The notes under the pieces were generated by a model, which did no database searches, was not told the DNA's origin, and saw nothing but the letters and a program-made list of their open reading frames with translations. A DNA stretch of 8,985 nucleotides from Acidimicrobiia bacterium. Lineage in GTDB: Bacteria > Actinomycetota > Acidimicrobiia > Spongiisociales > UBA5794. The position numbers and the translations under genes are program-made. Shown in pieces: positions 1 through 6,181 of the stretch. The DNA lies in contig JAUXCV010000052.1 in the NCBI GenBank assembly GCA_030618675.1, positions 1 to 8,985 on the forward strand, written 5' to 3'. Within the stretch, counting starts at the first letter, position 1, and each line of letters begins with the position of its first letter.

Positions 1-388
1 CAGCCTTCGGAAGCTTCCGGACCCACTGTGGAGCGAGTGTGATGTTGTCCAACACCGTCAGGTGAGGGAACAGGTTGAACTGCTGGAACACCATCCCGAC
101 CTCGGCACGGATCTTCTCAATGTTCTTGATGTCGTTCGTCAACTCCATACCGTCGATGATCAGCGTGCCCTCCTGGTGGGCTTCGAGGCGGTTGATGCAA
201 CGGATCCACGTCGACTTCCCCGACCCCGACGGACCGATGACGACGACAACTTCGCGCTCGCGGATCGTCGCAGTGACGCCTTTGAGCGCCTGGAAGTCAC
301 CGAACCACTTCTTGACACCATCGCTGACGATCATGTCGTCGCCGAGGACCCGCTCTTGCGGTGCTGCTCCGTTGTCGTTGTCGTCCAT
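1..388 (-). CDS. aapP: Polar amino-acid ABC transporter ATP-binding protein, AapP/GlnQ type (C-terminus cut by window edge)
   Basis: Cytoplasmic ATPase that would power amino-acid uptake with the two permeases encoded just upstream. The first 129 residues are visible. They contain a strand-rich N-terminal lobe (VKKWFGDFQALKGV, residues 25-38), a perfect Walker A (GPSGSGKST, 52-60) followed by the family-typical WIRCINRLE, and the Q-loop region (VFQQFNLFPHLTVLDNI, 100-116). The GlnQ/AapP/HisP group normally has about 240-260 residues, so the signature (LSGGQ), Walker B and H-loop should lie beyond position 1. The start is ATG at 386-388, with AGGAGG at 393-398 and a 4-nt spacer. It begins 23 nt after the stop of the AapM-like permease and is the last visible gene of a four-gene operon. 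The roughly 15-residue acidic, Asn-rich tail before the domain is unremarkable. The family call is secure; the exact substrate cannot be read from the ATPase. Confidence 0.96.
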   Translation of the reverse strand, partial: MDDNDNGAAPQERVLGDDMIVSDGVKKWFGDFQALKGVTATIREREVVVVIGPSGSGKSTWIRCINRLEAHQEGTLIIDGMELTNDIKNIEKIRAEVGMVFQQFNLFPHLTVLDNITLAPQWVRKLPKA

Positions 389-411
389 GTCGCCTCCTAA
401 GAAATCTCAGA

Positions 412-2238
412 TCACCGTTCACCGACACCGAGCTTCTTCTCCATCCGCAAAGAGATGCGGCTGATCGGGAAGGCGATTATCCAATAGACCACGGCCGCGA
501 AAAGGAGCGCTTCCTGGTTGGCCCCCAAGAAGCTGAAGGGCTGTGTCTGAGTCGGAATCACGGCGCGAGCGATGTGCAGGAAGTCGAACAGGCCGATGAT
601 CGTGACCAGTGACGTGTCTTTGAATCCTTCGATCACTCCGCTGACGAGGGCGGGGATCACGGCACGCAACGCCTGAGGCAACACGACGAACACAGTCGTC
701 TGAGTTGTCGTCAGGCCCATTGCTCGGGCGGCTTCATATTGGCCCTTCGGGACAGCTTGCAGACCACCCCGGACGTTCTCCGCCAGATACGCAGCACCGA
801 AGAGCGCCGTAGCCCCAATCACTCGGGCCACCCCGCCGATCTCTACCCCGGCAGGGAGCAACACCGGGAACATGATGAAGGCCACAAGGAGCCACGTGAT
901 GAACGGCACACCGCGAACTAGTTCGATGTACGCGGTCGCCATGAGCCGGAAGATCGGCATCTTCGACGTCCGCGCCAGGGCGAGGATGATGCCGAGAGGG
1001 AACGACAGCACTATGCCGGAAATCGCGATCAGGAAAGTGAGAGCGAGACCACCGAGGAAGAACTTGCCGGGCACCTCAACTGTTGACGGAGCCGTGAGAA
1101 TCATGATCACGTAGACAAGCGCCGTCACCAGTCCAGCCCACAGTCCAAGGAACCGCCAACGGCCCGCACCCTTCCCACCGAACGTGGGTGCCAACAAGCC
1201 GAAGACCCCGAGGAGTAGAAGCAGGAACCGGACAAGGAACTCCATTGGAACAAGGAACGAAACTAGACCCACGACGAGAAGGACCGCTCCGACGGCCCGG
1301 CCGGTCTCGCCCTTCGCTCCAGCGATGAAGTTCAGGATCAACCCGCCGATGACAATGAACCCAAGGGCCAAGGGCAGATACCAGGAGAACGTACGGCCGT
1401 AGTCAACGTCTGGATCGCGCAGCAGCACCAAGTAGATGACAGGAAACGACGCAACCCACAGTCCAATGAGGACCCCCCTGGCTGTCTTGGCCGGGATTCG
1501 GTCACGGACGACCCACGCCACCCAGTAGAAGACGACTGCGAGGATCGCGATCACGGTCCAGGGAATCCGGGTCGTCATCGCAATCGCTTCGAATACGATG
1601 GCTTGCGCGCCGTCAACTTCGGCAGGTACCGGGAGCACAATCGTCCACACGAGGGCGAGCCCTCCTGCGATCAGAGCAAGCACGACCCCGAGGATCGGAA
1701 TCGTCTGATCCTTCGCATGCTCCCCCGCCGCTGTGCGTGTCAGATACCCGACGATCACAAGCACTGCACCGACGGTGACCCAGCCCACGAAGCCCCTCAT
1801 CGACTCGACCCCGATCGGCGAAACGGACACTCCCCAAGGACCGATGACTCCGCCGACTACTACGGCGCTCCCCACACCCTTGAGGACCGTCCCGAGCTTG
1901 CGCGGCGAGGTTCTACCGCCGATCCGGTAGAAGGCCAGGCTCAGGGCGAGAAGAACGGCGAGGATTGCGACCGAGACCCACACACGAGTGAACTGCTCTA
2001 TCGGGTAGGCCTGCACCATCAGCAAACGCATGTTGAATGTGACCGCGTCCCATCGGCGTTCTGGATCGAAGACGAAGTCAAGGAGTCCTCGATAGGCGAG
2101 GAGAACGATCAGTGCCGCAATGATCGAGATCACTCCTGCGTACCAACTCGAGAAGACATTCCGGCGCAACCAAACTCGAATGCCCGCCGGCGGCGGCTCA
2201 GGGGCCTCTCTGGATTCGTTGAGAACTTCGGTCGTCAT
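412..2238 (-). CDS. aapM: Amino-acid ABC transporter permease, AapM/BztC-like, with a very long membrane N-terminus
   Basis: Inner-membrane permease of 608 residues. The C-terminal third is a normal polar-amino-acid permease domain: TM segments start near residue 395, IELVRGVPFITWLL is at 438-451, and the ATPase-coupling EAA loop runs from GQYEAARAMGL (499-509) to VLPQALRAVIP (521-531), followed by FKDTSLVTIIG. Near the N-terminus, LLMVQAYPIEQFTRVW (72-87) resembles the YP-x-EQ-W segment found at the start of AapM/BztC, which supports that family over generic GlnP. Aap/Bzt permeases I know have roughly 380-430 residues. Here about 390 residues precede the core, and by eye they hold about 11 hydrophobic segments (near 33-54, 86-104, 120-136, 150-166, 180-204, 227-244, 254-273, 287-307, 315-331, 334-350, 363-381). 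The start at 2236-2238 follows the AapQ stop by 1 nt, with GGAG 7 nt upstream, indicating translational coupling. Function is confident; the role of the extension is unknown. Confidence 0.93.
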   Translation of the reverse strand: MTTEVLNESREAPEPPPAGIRVWLRRNVFSSWYAGVISIIAALIVLLAYRGLLDFVFDPERRWDAVTFNMRLLMVQAYPIEQFTRVWVSVAILAVLLALSLAFYRIGGRTSPRKLGTVLKGVGSAVVVGGVIGPWGVSVSPIGVESMRGFVGWVTVGAVLVIVGYLTRTAAGEHAKDQTIPILGVVLALIAGGLALVWTIVLPVPAEVDGAQAIVFEAIAMTTRIPWTVIAILAVVFYWVAWVVRDRIPAKTARGVLIGLWVASFPVIYLVLLRDPDVDYGRTFSWYLPLALGFIVIGGLILNFIAGAKGETGRAVGAVLLVVGLVSFLVPMEFLVRFLLLLLGVFGLLAPTFGGKGAGRWRFLGLWAGLVTALVYVIMILTAPSTVEVPGKFFLGGLALTFLIAISGIVLSFPLGIILALARTSKMPIFRLMATAYIELVRGVPFITWLLVAFIMFPVLLPAGVEIGGVARVIGATALFGAAYLAENVRGGLQAVPKGQYEAARAMGLTTTQTTVFVVLPQALRAVIPALVSGVIEGFKDTSLVTIIGLFDFLHIARAVIPTQTQPFSFLGANQEALLFAAVVYWIIAFPISRISLRMEKKLGVGER

Positions 2239-2239
2239 C

Positions 2240-3784
2240 TCAACGCTCCACGATCGTCATCTTGCGGTTGTAGTAATTCACGATGGCGGAGATCACCAGA
2301 CTCCCGGTCGTGAAGAAGACCATCCACACCAGAACAATCGGCAGGGACTGGCCGTTCAGGTTGTAGATCATCGTGCCGATGGCGACGATCCCTGCATATC
2401 CCACCGCAATGCCGAGGGATGTGTTCTTGAAGAGGTTGAGGAACTGGTTCCCCATTGGGGGAAGGATGACTCTGAATGCCTGAGGAAGGATCACAAGCCG
2501 CATGGACTGCGACCGGCGCAGTCCCAGCGCCTGGGAAGCCTCGGTCTGCCCCCTCGGTACAGCAAGGATTCCGCCGCGCACGATCTCGCCGATGAACGCT
2601 GCTGCGTACAGAGTCAAGCCGACCCACAGTGTGTAGAACGCGATGGTCATCACTGCGCCCGTATCGCCATACTGAACGAACATCCCCTTCTGTACGACCG
2701 ACGCCTTGGAGAAGACAAGCGGCTGCCCGTCTTGGTTCGCGAAGCCGTTCCCGAGCCAATCAAAGACATTCGACAAACCGATCAAAGCGAGCTCCGGGAG
2801 CGAGACCAGCTCGCCGGCAACGGTCGTGAACGTGAGTCCAGACATGAAGAACACAAGCACTGCACCGAGAACACCCATGACGCCGGCGAAGATGATCCGG
2901 AACCAGTCGTCATCGGTGAACTTGCCGAAGCCCGCCGGTGTGCGTCTCGACTCGAAGAAGTTCCTGATCCACCATCCCGCTCCGATGAGCGCTGCTGCGG
3001 CGACAACGATCGGCACGATCATCGGCGGCAAGTTCGCGACGAGATCTGCAACCCAATGGAACACCGGCGAGAGGAAGGACAGGACCGGCCAGGCGAACCA
3101 ACCGACAACGGCGAACAGCACAACAGTAAGGAGCCAGAACGTGCCCGGGTAGCTCATCTTGCCCGTCTCTTCCTGGACCCGGTGCCTCCACCGTGACACA
3201 TACCGGCCAACCGCGATGCCGGCGATCACGAAGACCAGCCAGGGCCAGAACCCACCATTCCAACTCGCCCACGCGAACGCGAATCCCTTGTTGGATGCCT
3301 TGAACCAGTACGTACCAACGTCATCCGGTGTGAGGATGGGAAGAGCAATCGCAATCGCTGCCCAGAAGAAGAGTTGGACCAGCAACGGAATGTTCCGGAT
3401 CGTCTCGATGTACACGTTGGAGATCTTGTTGACGATCCAGATGCTCGAAAGGCGGCCGATCCCGATCAGAACGCCAAGGACCGTCGCAGCGAGGATGCCG
3501 GTGATCGCGACCCGCAGCGTGTTGATGGCACCGACAATCAGGGCCCGGATACCGCTGTCGGGTGACGTGTCGATCCCCTCACGGAGATCGATACCGGTGG
3601 GATCAGTCAGCCAGTCCCAGCCGAAAGACACGCCTGAGTCGGCGAAGTTGGCGAAAGCCTGACTTCCGAGAATCCCGATCAACGCGACAACGACAGCGAG
3701 GGCGAGGATCTGGGCGAACCACTTGAGGAACGTCGCGTTCCGCCACTTCGGCACTTTGTCATGCTTGCCGGTAGCTATCGCCAT
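2240..3784 (-). CDS. aapQ: Amino-acid ABC transporter permease, AapQ/BztB-like, enlarged by an internal membrane insertion
   Basis: Inner-membrane permease of 514 residues, partner of the AapM-like protein. Residues 80-150 give the first half of the permease domain (ALIVGAINTLRVAITG, LGVLIGIGRLS, YIETIRNIPLLVQLFFW). Residues 380-514 give the second half, with TLYAAAFIGEIVRGGI and an EAA loop GQTEASQALGL (412-422) to ILPQAFRVILPP (431-442), then FKNTSLGIAVGYAGI. The halves are separated by about 230 residues that look like additional TM segments near 180-197, 214-236, 252-273 and 296-316. AapQ/BztB proteins do carry an insert at this place, but they usually total about 400 residues, so this one is enlarged. 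ATG at 3782-3784 has GGAGGA at 3794-3799 (9-nt spacer). The gene lies 117 nt after the binding-protein stop and is separated from it by a GC-rich hairpin; its own stop is 1 nt before the AapM-like start. Confidence 0.93.
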   Translation of the reverse strand: MAIATGKHDKVPKWRNATFLKWFAQILALAVVVALIGILGSQAFANFADSGVSFGWDWLTDPTGIDLREGIDTSPDSGIRALIVGAINTLRVAITGILAATVLGVLIGIGRLSSIWIVNKISNVYIETIRNIPLLVQLFFWAAIAIALPILTPDDVGTYWFKASNKGFAFAWASWNGGFWPWLVFVIAGIAVGRYVSRWRHRVQEETGKMSYPGTFWLLTVVLFAVVGWFAWPVLSFLSPVFHWVADLVANLPPMIVPIVVAAAALIGAGWWIRNFFESRRTPAGFGKFTDDDWFRIIFAGVMGVLGAVLVFFMSGLTFTTVAGELVSLPELALIGLSNVFDWLGNGFANQDGQPLVFSKASVVQKGMFVQYGDTGAVMTIAFYTLWVGLTLYAAAFIGEIVRGGILAVPRGQTEASQALGLRRSQSMRLVILPQAFRVILPPMGNQFLNLFKNTSLGIAVGYAGIVAIGTMIYNLNGQSLPIVLVWMVFFTTGSLVISAIVNYYNRKMTIVER

Positions 3785-3833
3785 CGGCGCTGCTCCTCCG
3801 TCCAGTCAGACTCAATCACCATTTCTGCGGCCG

Positions 3834-3876
3834 CGGAGGGAGTCGGGGGCATCTCGGCATTCCCGTCCTCCCTCCG
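3834..3876 (-). promoter_or_regulatory. Intercistronic stem-loop between binding protein and permease genes
   Basis: A 9-bp perfect stem (CGGAGGGAG at 3834-3842 with CTCCCTCCG at 3868-3876) extends across a small asymmetric internal loop by four more pairs (CGGG 3844-3847 with CCCG 3862-3865), leaving a 14-nt loop. Read in the operon direction it begins 25 nt after the binding-protein stop and is not followed by a U-run, so it is not a standard intrinsic terminator. In binding-protein-dependent transport operons, hairpins in this position are known to stabilise the upstream mRNA part or to limit read-through, giving more binding protein than permease. That role is inferred here from position and structure only. 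Confidence 0.6.
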
Positions 3877-3901
3877 TCTCTTTGGTTTCTGTCCTCCTTG
3901 A

Positions 3902-5041
3902 TCAGCGTGCTGGCGGGGCGTAGATCATGCCGCCGTTGAACCACTGCATGTTGTACGAGCCATTACGCTCGATGCCGAGCGGTTCGGTCAGGTGCTTCAC
4001 GAAGATCTCGCCGTAGTTACCGACCTGCTTGATCGACTGGTAGAAGGCGTCCTTCGGCAGACCCATCTTGGTCTGAAGCTCGCCTTCGTCCGCACCGAAG
4101 AGGCGAGCCAACTCAGGCGTACTCTCCATGTCGGCGTCGATGCTGGCGGATGTCACACCGTTCTCGTCGGCGATGAACATGGCGAACATCGTCCAATTGA
4201 CCACGTCGAACCACTTCGAATCGTTCTGACGCACTGCCGGTCCCAGCGGCTCCTTCGAGAAGGGCGTCGACGGGAAGATGACCCAGTTCTCGGCATCTGT
4301 GTTCCCGTCGGCGATGGCGGCGGCCCTGTTGGCGAACAGCGACGAGCCGTCGATCGTCGTGATGTCGCAGGCACCCGCTTCGAATCTATCGAACAGATCA
4401 GGGAAAGCCTCGATCGTCTCGAGCGTGATGTCGACGCCCGCGACCTCCGCTCCTTCTGTGACGTTCTTCTCGCTCGTCGTACCTGACAACGCGCAGACAG
4501 AGGCGCCGTCGATGTCCGCGAAGGTCGACTCGGGGGTCAGCCCGGGCAGTCTCGCTGAATCGCCCATCATCTGCTGTCCGTCGTAGTACGTCGTCGCAGC
4601 GAAGTCGATGCCGATGTCCGTGTCGCGGGACTGTGTCCAAGTGACCACGCTGATCAGCACATCGATCTCGTTGTTCTTCAGAGCCTCAAACCGTTGGGCC
4701 GATGAGAGCGGCGTGTACTCCACAGCGTCAGCGTCACCGAGCACGGCGGCCGCGATTGCACGACATTGGTCCACATCGAACCCGACCGCGGAACCGTCGG
4801 CCTGCGTCTCAGAGAACCCGAGGGCCGTCCCTGCGGTGCCGCACTTGAGCACGCCGCGCTCCTTCACAACGTCGAGCGTGCTCTCACCTGCCGGGGTCGC
4901 TTCCTGACCACTGTCGGTTGCTGCTTCGGTTGTCTCGCTGCCCCCAACCGTCGTGGTCGTTTCGTCCGCCTCGTCGCTGCTGCCGCAAGCTGCAGCCACC
5001 AAGGCGAGCACTGCAAGAAGCAATACAAATCTGTTCAACAT
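3902..5041 (-). CDS. aapJ: Amino-acid ABC transporter substrate-binding lipoprotein, AapJ/BztA-like
   Basis: Extracytoplasmic binding protein of 379 residues that would deliver polar amino acids to the permeases encoded downstream. Residues 1-18 are a lipoprotein signal peptide (MLNRFVLLLAVLALVAAA) with lipid-anchored Cys19, followed by a Thr/Glu/Ser-rich tether (20-55) typical of actinobacterial lipoproteins. The binding fold (SBP family 3) starts at STLDVVKERGVLKCG. Aap/Bzt-type marks follow: GFDVDQCRAIAAAVLGD (88-103), PLSSAQRFEALKNNEIDVL, TWTQSRDT, YYDGQ, SKEPLGPAVRQND, and the C-terminal NGGMIYAPPAR. The cysteines in LKCG, DQCRA, SVCAL and AGACD fall where AapJ/BztA proteins have theirs. 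I chose ATG 5039-5041 over the upstream in-frame ATG at 5105-5107 because it has AAGGA 8 nt upstream and starts directly with the signal peptide; the 22 extra residues would be charged and would mask it. It is the first gene of the operon, transcribed from the control region next to the RpiR gene. Substrate range (general L-amino acids versus Glu/Gln/Asp/Asn) is not resolved. Confidence 0.94.
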   Translation of the reverse strand: MLNRFVLLLAVLALVAAACGSSDEADETTTTVGGSETTEAATDSGQEATPAGESTLDVVKERGVLKCGTAGTALGFSETQADGSAVGFDVDQCRAIAAAVLGDADAVEYTPLSSAQRFEALKNNEIDVLISVVTWTQSRDTDIGIDFAATTYYDGQQMMGDSARLPGLTPESTFADIDGASVCALSGTTSEKNVTEGAEVAGVDITLETIEAFPDLFDRFEAGACDITTIDGSSLFANRAAAIADGNTDAENWVIFPSTPFSKEPLGPAVRQNDSKWFDVVNWTMFAMFIADENGVTSASIDADMESTPELARLFGADEGELQTKMGLPKDAFYQSIKQVGNYGEIFVKHLTEPLGIERNGSYNMQWFNGGMIYAPPAR

Positions 5042-5047
5042 CCGGAT

Positions 5048-5054
5048 CTTCCTT
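5048..5054 (-). promoter_or_regulatory. Ribosome binding site deciding the binding-protein start
   Basis: AAGGAAG in the transcript direction, with its AGGA core 8 nt before ATG 5039-5041. A second purine tract (GGAGA, 5055-5059) lies just upstream. No comparable site precedes the more distal in-frame ATG at 5105-5107. Confidence 0.7.
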
Positions 5055-5093
5055 TCTCCGCTATCTAGAGCTTCACACCGCTCCCCGTCCCGG

Positions 5094-5155
5094 AGACGAC
5101 CGTTCACCCGAGATCAATCCGGCAGAAGCCTCCGCCGGGGATGACTCGGTCGTCT
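5094..5155 (-). promoter_or_regulatory. Structured 5' leader of the transporter operon: nested inverted repeats
   Basis: Two 9-nt perfect complementary arms, AGACGACCG (5094-5102) and CGGTCGTCT (5147-5155), enclose an independent hairpin at 5119-5138. That inner hairpin has CCGGC/GCCGG pairs extended through a G-U, a G-C and an A-U pair to a 4-nt loop, 8 bp in all. The element sits between the predicted transcription start near 5183 and the binding-protein start codon at 5041. No U-run follows, so it is not a classical terminator. It resembles no riboswitch class I can name. It may act as an attenuator, a protein-binding leader or an mRNA stabiliser; this is inference. Confidence 0.45.
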
Positions 5156-5162
5156 GAGGTGT

Positions 5163-5183
5163 CTAGGGTTCGGATATCAACAT
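5163..5183 (-). other. Possible six-codon leader ORF (MLISEP)
   Basis: ATG at 5181-5183 opens a six-codon frame ending in TAG at 5163-5165. The A of the ATG lies 6 nt past the predicted -10 box of the transporter promoter, so the transcript could start on the ATG itself and be translated leaderless, a mode that is common in actinobacteria. The stop lies 7 nt before the first arm of the leader stem, so a terminating ribosome would cover that arm. A frame this short arises easily by chance, and no run of diagnostic codons is present. Confidence 0.2.
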
Positions 5184-5192
5184 GATGCAGCC

Positions 5193-5198
5193 TATTCT
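5193..5198 (+). promoter_or_regulatory. Candidate -10 element for the RpiR-type regulator gene
   Basis: TATTCT fits the TANNNT pattern, and a weak TTCGGA at 5169-5174 lies 18 bp upstream. The start would be near 5205, 35 nt before the regulator ATG. The element overlaps the -10 region of the opposing transporter promoter, so the two promoters would interfere or be co-regulated. Support is modest. Confidence 0.35.
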
Positions 5199-5213
5199 AA
5201 ACTCGCGGTGTTT
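5199..5213. promoter_or_regulatory. Candidate operator: interrupted palindrome inside the transporter promoter
   Basis: AAAC-n-C at 5199-5204 is mirrored by G-n-GTTT at 5208-5213 around position 5206, so five of seven half-site positions are symmetric. It fills almost exactly the -35/-10 spacer of the transporter promoter, where a bound repressor would block polymerase. The divergent RpiR-family protein is the natural candidate ligand. This is a visual match only. Confidence 0.35.
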
Positions 5214-5239
5214 GTCAATCCTGAAACGTATGTTGCGAT

Positions 5240-6148
5240 ATGACGTCTGAGAATCCTCCTACCGTCAGCGACCGGATCTACGAGAATCTCGAGAGCTTGA
5301 CGCCCGCCGAACGGCGGGTCGCTCAGGTCATCCTCGAGACCTACCCGATGCTCTCTCTCCGACCGGCGTCGGTGATCGCCGCCGAATCCGATACGAGTCC
5401 GGCAACGGTGGTGAGGTTTGCAGCAAAGATCGGTTTCGACGGTCTGCCGGGTCTTCAGGATGCGATCCGTGTCGAGATCGATACAGCTCCAAATCCTCCG
5501 GCCCAGGTCTACCGGCCGCTCGCAGTTGGGGACTCTCCGTCGATTGCGGCTGCGGATGCGACACTCGCTCTCGTCACCGATGCGCTCAATCGCCTCAAGC
5601 AGGAGCAGGTCGACGAGGCCGTGTCGCTGATTCTCGGCGCTCGACGAGTGTGGCTCTATGGAGGGCGCCTCTCGCATGGCATTGCGTTCTCCTTCTACGC
5701 GCACCTCAATCTGCTCAGACCCGACGTGCAACTCCTGGAGTCGTGGCCTGCTCCCGTCGCGGACCAGATCGCCCACGCCGGACGCGACGAGCTTGCCATC
5801 GTGATCGACTATCGGCACTACGACCCAACCGCAGAATTCGTCGCTTCTCACTTCGCAGGATCAAGAGGGCGGGTCATCGTGATCACCGATCAGTTCCTCT
5901 CTCCCGCGGCCCAGCGCGCTTCGGTCACCTTCGTCGCACCCATGGAGGGGTCGGGACTCATCGTCTCTCAGGCCGGTGCGCTCGCCGTGGCCGAGGTCGT
6001 CTCTTCGAATGTCGCCGCTCGCAGCGATCACCCGATGCTTCAACGCATGAAGAAGATTCAGGCCTCTCGCGCGCGAGCTGCTCAAATCGTCGAACACCAC
6101 AACTCGACCAATCCCGCTCCAACTGATCAGGACATGCCCGACACCTGA
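5240..6148 (+). CDS. RpiR/MurR-family transcriptional regulator (HTH + SIS domains)
   Basis: Predicted cytoplasmic DNA-binding regulator of 302 residues, normal for the family. Residues 8-80 form the N-terminal RpiR-type HTH domain (DRIYENLESLTPAERRVAQVIL, then SVIAAESDTSPATVVRFAAKIGFDGLPGLQDAI, 44-76). Residues about 115-260 form a SIS domain (RRVWLYGGRLSHGIAFSFYAHLNLL; DELAIVIDYRHYDPTAEF, 183-200; RVIVITDQFLSPAAQRASVTFVAP). The usual S-x-S-G-x-T phosphosugar loop is replaced by DYRHYDPT, resembling RpiR members tied to non-sugar catabolism, so the effector may not be a sugar phosphate. ATG 5240 is the only start in frame: an in-frame TGA at 5222-5224 precedes it. No Shine-Dalgarno is visible, so translation may be weak or follow a different initiation mode. 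It is divergent from the transporter and convergent with the deaminase-like gene. Role as regulator of transporter and/or roc genes is inferred from position. Confidence 0.92.
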   Translation: MTSENPPTVSDRIYENLESLTPAERRVAQVILETYPMLSLRPASVIAAESDTSPATVVRFAAKIGFDGLPGLQDAIRVEIDTAPNPPAQVYRPLAVGDSPSIAAADATLALVTDALNRLKQEQVDEAVSLILGARRVWLYGGRLSHGIAFSFYAHLNLLRPDVQLLESWPAPVADQIAHAGRDELAIVIDYRHYDPTAEFVASHFAGSRGRVIVITDQFLSPAAQRASVTFVAPMEGSGLIVSQAGALAVAEVVSSNVAARSDHPMLQRMKKIQASRARAAQIVEHHNSTNPAPTDQDMPDT

Positions 6149-6175
6149 GCAATCCGCGTGTCTGTGATGGTGTCG
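6139..6175. terminator. Weak inverted repeat at the convergent gene ends
   Basis: CGACACC (6139-6145) and GGTGTCG (6169-6175) can form a 7-bp stem in transcripts from either side, but the 23-nt loop is long and no U-run follows in either direction. It spans the RpiR stop codon. A bidirectional termination role is possible but weakly supported. Confidence 0.2.
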
Positions 6176-6181
6176 CGATGC

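Larger units (their letters stand above)
5189..5218 (-). promoter_or_regulatory. Promoter of the transporter operon
   Basis: In the minus direction there is a perfect -35 hexamer TTGACA (5213-5218) and a TANNNT-type -10 TAGGCT (5189-5194), separated by 18 bp. The predicted start is near 5183, giving a leader of about 140 nt. An alternative -10, TAGAAT (5194-5199), matches consensus better but is only 13 bp from the -35 and is therefore less likely. Confidence 0.6.

Noticed and set aside
1603..2313. 236-codon plus-strand open frame opposite the AapM-like gene
   Set aside because: Same antisense shadow character; no domain and no start signal.
2120..3196. 358-codon plus-strand open frame opposite the permease genes
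   Set aside because: It is antisense to both membrane proteins; its translation is Asp/His/Arg-rich low-complexity with no recognisable domain or ribosome site. Shadow of GC-rich coding DNA.
5042..5107. Upstream start for the binding lipoprotein
   Set aside because: It would add 22 mostly charged residues before the signal peptide and has no ribosome site; the internal ATG has one.
5171..5177. Shared heptamer CGGATAT in both divergent control regions (also minus strand 8683-8689)
   Set aside because: Seven bases without shared flanks or symmetry is expected by chance in this much sequence.
5192..5851. 219-codon minus-strand open frame opposite the RpiR gene
   Set aside because: It would run through the RpiR HTH and SIS codons and end inside the transporter promoter; the translation has no recognisable motif.
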